A stretch of DNA of 64,000 nt from assembly GCA_036346225.1 (NCBI GenBank), contig JARFIW010001368.1, positions 248,001-312,000 of the forward strand, in the 5' to 3' direction. The stretch's first letter is position 1. The number at the start of each line of letters is the position of its first letter. The notes under the pieces are model-generated. The model ran no database searches, was not told the DNA's origin, and saw only the letters and a program-made list of their open reading frames with translations. Below, one piece after another: positions 58,342-64,000 of this stretch. Made by a program: the position numbers and the translations under genes. The DNA is from Platerodrilus igneus (lineage: Eukaryota; Arthropoda; Insecta; Coleoptera; Lycidae).

Positions 58342-59706
58342 CTATTCTACTAAACCCTCTTCCTGTACAACCTTATATAGGTATAGATTTTCCAAGTGAA
58401 AACGCCCACGATACTCGCCTGTCATAGTAACTAATTCAAATGTATTTCCTTCCGCAAAAATACGCGTAATCTTGTACGGCCCTTCATACGGAAACAACAA
58501 CTTCGCGCAAATGTTCCTGTCGCGGTTTGAAACTCTTAACCTTTTCACCACCACCATATCTCCTATTTCAAAAGTTGTCCTTTTTTTGATCCTGCTACAC
58601 CTTCGCTCGATATCCCTACGCTGCATCCTTTCGATCTTACGTCTAACACTGCCCAACAACTCTGTGATGTCTTGTACCTCGACTTCTTCCCTCCATGGCT
58701 TAGCTGGTATAATCCTCCGAATCAATGTTATCGGACACGTTTTTGTCACTGAACTCGGTACACAATTCATGAAATTTTCAATTTGCGGCAGATATCTAAC
58801 CCATCTATTATGGTGCTCTTGCGTTGCTAACCGTAGATATTTTATTACCTCCCGTATATATCGTTCGCATGGATTTGCTTTCGGATGCCGTATACTGCTA
58901 AATGACACCTTAATGTGCGCTCGATTTAACCCGTTCCTAAATCTTTGGTTGTTAAAATAAGTTGCGTTGTCTACCAATATCCTTTCCATTCTCCCTACCT
59001 GGCTTCCAAATTCTTTGATTGATTGTAAAGCATGCACCATGTTGCTTCGCCTCGCCGGAAATAATTTAACAAATTTTGAAAAAACGTCCACCATTACTAA
59101 TATGTGCCGATACCCTTGTTCACTCGCAATCAGGTTGCTTAAGTAATCAACAGCTACCAATTCCAATGGTCCGCTCATGCTCACACTCATAGGTACGTTC
59201 TGCAACACCACGTTCTTGTCCTTCCCTAAGATACAAATTTTGCAACGATTGATCCTTTCTTTGACCACCGTGATATCGTTCCGTGCATAAAACGCCTCCC
59301 TGAATACCAAAAATGTTTTTCTTATACCTATATGTCCAAAATTTAAATGAATTTCATCTATGATTTCCACAGCCGCGTCTCTAGATACCACTACTAGCTC
59401 TGCCTCACCTATCCTTTTGACTACGAACTGCCCTACGATGGTAAATCCACGGTACTCCTCCACATTTTCGCTTGTTAATCTCTCGCGGATCGAGCTCACC
59501 TCACTGTGCCTTTGCGTTTCCATTAGCTTGGCATTTGTCCACCGACCAACATCCCTGAACTCCTGCAAAGCAACTAAACAATCCCTCACGTCCTTATTTT
59601 TTTCCACTTGCGGTCTGCTTAGAAAATCCGCCGTCACATTCTCCTTGCCTGGTTTGTGCTTGATTTCGAAATCGTATTCCTGTAATACTAACGCCCATCT
59701 GTACAA
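58342..59706 (-). pseudogene. Gypsy integrase (454 codons open)
   Basis: Starts within the RNase H tail (LQEYDFEIKHKPGKENVTAD). The HHCC zinc domain shows HLNFGHIG and CKICILG. The catalytic core has VAVDYLSN, ILVDNATYF and ANPCERYIREV, giving Asp, Asp and Glu. A GPY-type C-terminal domain (FPYEGPYKITRIF) and a tail ending FHLENLYLYK complete it. The ORF itself is intact and could encode a full integrase domain, but it is out of frame with the upstream RNase H. Its role in the parent element is insertion of the cDNA. Confidence 0.88.
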
Positions 59707-60174
59707 CCTGCTGTTTAGAAACTCCTTTTCTTCATAAATGTTACCACCGTGTTGTCGGATTCTATTAAAATTTGTTACCTAGCAGATAAAACGCAACTTT
59801 TTCACTGCATATACTATCGCCAACATTTCCTTCTCTGCCGTCGCATATCTGGTTTCGCAGTCTTTTAATACCCTCGAGATAAATACAATTGGTACCTCAG
59901 CTCCGTCCTGGATCTGCACCAACTCAGCCCCTATCGCATATTTCGACGCATCCGTCCTTAAAATAAATTCGTCTTTGAAATTTGGATATTTTAATGACAA
60001 CTCTTTATAAAATGCACTTTTTAAATCCTGGAACGCCTTCTCTCGATCAGCATTCCATTTCCATCTTTCATTTTTCTTCAATAAACTCACCAACGGCACA
60101 CACAACTCGGAATATCGCGGTATAAATCGTTTATAATAATTTAGAACCCCTAAAAACCCTCGTAATCCTCTCAC
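59707..60174 (-). pseudogene. Gypsy RNase H, frame-separated
   Basis: Contains RGFLGVLNYYKRFI (RT-RNase H connection) and FILRTDASKYAIGAELVQIQ with the catalytic Asp, then YATAEKEMLAIVYAVKKLRF. The frame ends at 59779 and homologous sequence continues in another frame to the integrase ORF at 59706. A further frame change separates it from RT near 60172. Confidence 0.82.
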
Positions 60175-61124
60175 GTTCTTTGGTTGAGCAATCTTTTCAA
60201 CTCGTCCAACCTTTTATTACAAATTTTCATCCCATTCTCACTGATTTCAAACCCTAAATATGTAACTTTGTTCTTGAACAACTCGCATTTCTCCACGTTC
60301 AACTTCAAACCCCCTTCGTCCAGCCTCTGGATCACCTTTTCTATATGCTCTAAGTGTTCTTGCTCAGTCCTTGAAAAGAGCAACAAATCATCCACATAGT
60401 GCGAACAGAAACATTCATACTCGTTAAACAGCTTCTGCATGGCCCTTACCAGTGCTGCGGAAGAACTACTTAACCCAAACGGAACCACAGAATACATGTA
60501 AATCTCCCCTTCAATGCTAAACCCTGTAAACTTCTTACTGTCTTCATGCAACGGAATTAACCAAAATGAATTTTTTAAATCTAGTTTACTGAAAAACTTC
60601 ATCTCGTACACTTTGTACAACAAATTATCCAACCCCTGCGGTTGTTCATACTGCGGTTTCGTAATCGAATTCAACTTTCTCGCATCCAAACAAATCCTTA
60701 TATCCCTTTTATTGGGTTTAGGAACAATAACTACCGGGTTCACATATTGAGTTTTTGCTGGTTCTATTATTCCATCTCGTAACATCTTGTTAATCTCGGC
60801 TTTAACCCTATTTCTAATAGCAAACGGAATTGGATACACCTTTGTATTAAACCCGTTGTCTTCCGTGACCTCTAACTTATGCATGTATCGCCTCGCCAAT
60901 CTTGGCTCTTCATTAAATAATCCTACATGTTTATTAAACAATTCTTCTAGCTTCGCCTTTATCTCAATACTCACTCTTCCAATCTGTTCATCCTTAATTA
61001 ATCTCACAAACATATTACATAACCGTACTTTAACCTGTCTATCATCACTTGTCCTATCCATTCCTAATCCTGACTTATCTATATTATCTCCATTCCTATA
61101 TTCCTCACTAACCGTAGACACCAT
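60171..61124 (-). pseudogene. Gypsy reverse transcriptase (317 codons)
   Basis: Complete RT motifs: GIIEPAKTQYVNPVVIVPKP, CLDARKLNSIT, FSKLDLKNSFW, FGLSSSSAALVRAM and the catalytic box SHYVDDLLLF with both Asp present. Ends in the thumb (KVTYLGFEISENG). The open frame starts at Met 61124, but the polyprotein would normally continue from protease; protease residues upstream lie in a different frame. Confidence 0.88.
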
Positions 61125-61525
61125 CCATAACTTATCTTTATCAAAATTCGAATCGACCTATCCTTACCATCTATATTCACTCCAAAATCCTCTATAAAAT
61201 CCATTCCTAATATGAAATCTATATGCAACCCTTTGTAATTAAAAATTCTGCCTCTCCTGCATTTTTTCCCTACAAATATCGGTACACGGATGATCCTATA
61301 AATCGTAGTTAACTTTTATTCATAGCCGACCATAAATTAACCCCTCAATCGCTTCTATTCTTTCTTTTAAAAATCTGCATGTTTTATCACTACCCTCTCA
61401 TCTACCAGCGACAACTGTGAACCACTATCAACTAAAGCAACATATAAACACTCATTTAAACTAATATTAATGAACAAAAGGTTCTTTTATTCAAATTATA
61501 ATTATTTAACAACAAGTCCTTCAAA
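61125..61525 (-). pseudogene. Gypsy protease, split over frames
   Basis: The active-site motif ALVDSGSQLSLVDE is at about 61395-61437 (minus) and the conserved C-terminal LGMDFI motif at about 61195-61212, in a different frame. At least two frame changes occur within this 400-bp stretch, so no functional protease could be made from this copy as read. Confidence 0.75.
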
Positions 61526-63361
61526 CTATAAACCACGTCGACCTTTAATCCTACACATTCGTTCGTCCAAAATTTGGCGTTTTTTTTTTTCGGAGGGTGC
61601 CTCGTGTATCTGCACCACTTCAATTTGATCGGTGTCCTGAGTCCTTGCGCTGGTCGTTATATGGTGGACATTCGCGTCCCTGTCCGTCCGGCTATATCCG
61701 TTCTGTGTACCGCCCCCTGTATTTCGACCGTCATCCGCGTTGTCGTCGCGCTGGTACCTGCTTTGTCTTTGTATGTCGTTCTCCCGGTGTTCCCTATGGT
61801 AGTATGGTCTCCTGTTTCCGTCGTGTCCCCAGTGGTTTCGGTGTCCGTGGTTAAAATAGTCCTGTCGGTAGCTGGGTCGGTGTTCGTGATGGAAATTGTC
61901 CTGTCTATGGTTGGGTCGCTGTTCGTGGTACATATGTCGTCTGTTGTCATCCCTATAACCCCGGTTTTGATCCCAATGACTAGTCCGTGTTTTTGTCTCC
62001 AGTGCCGTTGCCAAATCGAAATTCCTCATAACGCCTAAAAATTCCCGCAGTGTTTTAACATTGTGGACCACAACCATTTTAGTCACTTCCGGCTCCATGT
62101 GGCCCGCAAGTAATAGTATGATGTCGTCCTCGCCCAACTTTGGTGTCAAGTGCTGTGCCTGGTTGAACTTGTCTATCGCGTATTCTTCGCGAGTCCCGTG
62201 TGTCCGACTGTAGTGTCCTGTAATCAAATTTGTACGTATGTCGGTCTGGTGCGTGTTGCTCCAGAACTGTTCCATAAATAGTCGTCGAAATTCCGCGTAG
62301 GTGTCGTACTGTCGGCGTATGATGTTGTGCCACTTTTCCGCGTTCCCTGTCAATGTCGCCCCTACTATCTGTAACTTAGTTCGTTCATTTTCCGATTCGA
62401 CGATCTCGTCCAGTCTGTCTAGAAATCCCATCGGCTGTTCTGTCTTCCGTCCTTCAAATTTAGGTAGCGCGTCCCTGTTCAATTTGATGTGCTGTCCGTA
62501 GTCCAGTCCAATGCGCCGTCGTTCTAGGTCGTCCAATTTTTCATGTATTTGTCTCACGTCGTGTCCTACCCGGTTTTCTACTACAGTGACTTTGTCGTCC
62601 AGTTGTGTCTTAGCGTTCAAATTTTCGGTCTGTATCGTCTCTAAGGTTTGTCCTAAATTTCTGTAATTTGTCAAATGTCTTTTGTCGCACGTTTGAATTT
62701 CGGAATGTAACGTCGTAAAACCACTGACCTTTGTCTCCTCAACTGTCTCTACGCGTGTCTTGATTTCAGTCCGTAGGTCCGTTTTTGTCGCGTTCAAGTC
62801 TCCCTGAATCTGTACCCGTGTGTTTTCAAATTTGTCATCTATTCTGTCAATCTTTTCATGTACTTCAGTCCTTATGTCTTCCTTTACGTTTTGTATTTGT
62901 GTGAGTAGATAGTCCTGTGTATTATTCAATTTGGCCGTCAGTTCCGCGTGTGCCGTCCTAAACTCGTTTCTCAGTTCGATGTGTGAATCCGTAATCTTGT
63001 TTGTCAACTCGTTCTTTAATTCTGTGTGTGATGTCTTAAACTCCATTTTTAATTCCGTCTTTAGTTCCGTCTGTGATGCTGTAATTTTGTCTGTCAGTTC
63101 TGTATGCAAACTCATCAGAAATCTCCTAAGGTCCTGGTTTCCGTCGGCTTCTGCTGCTCTCACCTGCGGTGCCGTCGCCTGGTCCGTGTCCTTGTCTAAC
63201 ACCCCCGGCTCTGTCTGCCTCACCTCCATCTCCTGGATGTCTCCGCCTGCGTCCAGCTCTATGTCTAGTGTCCTACTTTCATCGTTTTGTGTCGTGATTT
63301 CTTCTCCAATTCCGTATATCAGTCCCGATCTCGTAATCCGTTTCATTGCTGGGTCCGTCAT
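61526..63361 (-). CDS. Gypsy Gag (611 aa), intact ORF
   Basis: An uninterrupted ORF. Residues about 80-285 form a long heptad-rich coiled coil with repeats of the form TELKNELTNKITDSHIELR. A capsid-like domain follows at about 300-445 (LPKFEGRKTEQPMGFLDRLD, then GNAEKWHNIIRRQYDTYAEF). Residues about 460-570 are rich in His, Arg, Tyr and Asn; no CCHC zinc knuckle is present, so RNA binding would rely on the basic tail. The start is the first Met, about 150 bases downstream of the primer-binding site. Gag assembles the particle. This is the only undamaged ORF of the element. Confidence 0.88.
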   Translation of the reverse strand: MTDPAMKRITRSGLIYGIGEEITTQNDESRTLDIELDAGGDIQEMEVRQTEPGVLDKDTDQATAPQVRAAEADGNQDLRRFLMSLHTELTDKITASQTELKTELKMEFKTSHTELKNELTNKITDSHIELRNEFRTAHAELTAKLNNTQDYLLTQIQNVKEDIRTEVHEKIDRIDDKFENTRVQIQGDLNATKTDLRTEIKTRVETVEETKVSGFTTLHSEIQTCDKRHLTNYRNLGQTLETIQTENLNAKTQLDDKVTVVENRVGHDVRQIHEKLDDLERRRIGLDYGQHIKLNRDALPKFEGRKTEQPMGFLDRLDEIVESENERTKLQIVGATLTGNAEKWHNIIRRQYDTYAEFRRLFMEQFWSNTHQTDIRTNLITGHYSRTHGTREEYAIDKFNQAQHLTPKLGEDDIILLLAGHMEPEVTKMVVVHNVKTLREFLGVMRNFDLATALETKTRTSHWDQNRGYRDDNRRHMYHEQRPNHRQDNFHHEHRPSYRQDYFNHGHRNHWGHDGNRRPYYHREHRENDIQRQSRYQRDDNADDGRNTGGGTQNGYSRTDRDANVHHITTSARTQDTDQIEVVQIHEAPSEKKKRQILDERMCRIKGRRGL

Positions 63362-63491
63362 CTCTGCAGCCTGTCTTTGAACTCGTATGCCTGAAAACTA
63401 AAGAAAAAAACTGCGGGCCCCACCTAATCTCTGGATCCTGTATCCTACTGCTATTCCTGTCTAATTTCAACTCAATCTAGCCTTTTTTTCA

Positions 63492-63511
63492 GCCCCACGT
63501 TGGGTTTGCCA
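63492..63511 (-). other. Primer-binding site
   Basis: Minus strand TGGCAAACCCAACGTGGGGC, two bases inside the 5' LTR end. TGG at its start is the complement of a tRNA CCA end; the remainder resembles insect retroelement primer sites. The tRNA was not determined. Confidence 0.75.
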
Positions 63512-63513
63512 CG

Positions 63514-64000
63514 TATTATATACACCACCCCTCTACTTCTTGTGTGTTTCACCTACATTATACCCTTTATTTTATACTTTTGTAAAATGTGCACACCTAA
63601 TGCACGCCCCTTGTACTTGCACCGTTTGGTCGGTTCTTTTATAAAATATTTAATGTAATGCCTCGACTATTTAAAACTCTTAATCTCAGGTTATTCAACT
63701 GCTTATAGTGGGTTTCCGTTATAAGTAGTTGTGTTAAGTCCAACCAACGTGTACCCTTTCGTTTTACTACTAAAATTGCTACTCTACTTTAGTATATGCC
63801 AAAATTTCTAATTATATCAAAGTTACTATGTGCCAAATTAAATTACAACCAAATTTTATATGACTAAATTTTGACGTATTAAAAATGATTTTAAACACTC
63901 ACCTGGTCTATACTCCGTCGATGCCTCGCTGAATCCTGGCACAAAATCCTAATCCCCGTATGCGTCCTTACAATGATGTTCTCAACTTTTCGTGATGTTT
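63514..64000 (-). repeat. 5' LTR of young gypsy element (truncated by the window)
   Basis: Identical to 56455-56941 except for two C/T differences (near 63630 and 63752). The rest of the LTR and the right-hand junction lie outside the window. Confidence 0.92.

Larger units (their letters stand above)
56455..64000 (-). mobile_element. Young Ty3/gypsy retrotransposon (minus strand, runs off window)
   Basis: LTRs at 56455-about 58172 (3') and 63514-64000 (5', truncated by the window). Over the 487 comparable positions (56455-56941 versus 63514-64000) I count two differences, both C/T, and no indel. Internal order on the minus strand is primer-binding site, gag, protease, RT, RNase H, integrase, polypurine tract. 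No env-like ORF follows integrase. Low LTR divergence means a recent insertion. Confidence 0.92.

Noticed and set aside
58472..58960. 162-codon ORF, plus strand (and 59360-59737, 61574-62038, 62931-63380)
   Set aside because: These are antisense shadows of the minus-strand gypsy integrase, RNase H and gag.

Overview
The window is AT-rich eukaryotic DNA made almost entirely of repeats. Short GT-AG introns, piggyBac, Harbinger, hAT and Ty3/gypsy elements (one with an env-like membrane segment) and a Helitron-like end point to an arthropod, most likely an insect. The species cannot be told from the sequence. I see no clearly functional host gene. Nearly every coding stretch is a broken transposon gene.

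Region 1 (1-10545) is satellite-rich. Two diverged copies of a roughly 4.7-kb block carry long tandem arrays with units of 10, 17, 20-21 and 57 bp, and a Helitron-like hairpin terminus lies at 1805-1836. Region 2 (10546-14590) is non-coding and holds a nearly perfect 64-bp palindrome. Region 3 (14592-20600) has two units flanked by (TA)n, a minus-strand gypsy RNase H/integrase fragment cut by one of those (TA)n tracts, and an env-like membrane-segment fragment.

Region 4 (20612-33126) is plus-strand gypsy material. It holds a gag-pol body with several disabling lesions, an LTR-like unit, about 5.4 kb of indel-ridden copies of sequences already seen further left, a second integrase copy, an OARD1/TARG1-like macrodomain, a polypurine tract and an LTR. 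The macrodomain therefore sits between integrase and the 3' LTR, where some retroelements carry env. Region 5 (33127-36065) is a minus-strand gypsy gag-protease remnant interrupted by a 1-kb hAT element with an 8-bp target duplication. Region 6 (39327-41847) is a structurally complete piggyBac with perfect 17-bp inverted repeats and TTAA duplications but a broken transposase.

Region 7 (46082-56411) is a Harbinger element with a transposase and a convergent Myb/SANT-partner-like gene. Its transposase is split by four nested or tandem 2.1-kb LTR-like units, and the partner gene is split by a young gypsy element (56455 to beyond 64000, minus strand) whose two LTRs differ at 2 of 487 comparable positions. 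Almost every retroelement junction is a (TA)n tract, most of them 24-48 bp, even inside former coding sequence.

The most interesting candidates are the macrodomain-carrying retrotransposon, the recurrent link between TA tracts and LTR-element insertions, and the unusual insertion units made of an LTR, a primer-binding site and a short leader. A general caution is that many single-base frame breaks, and the whole 26.5-32 kb stretch, look like residual indel error in the assembly.
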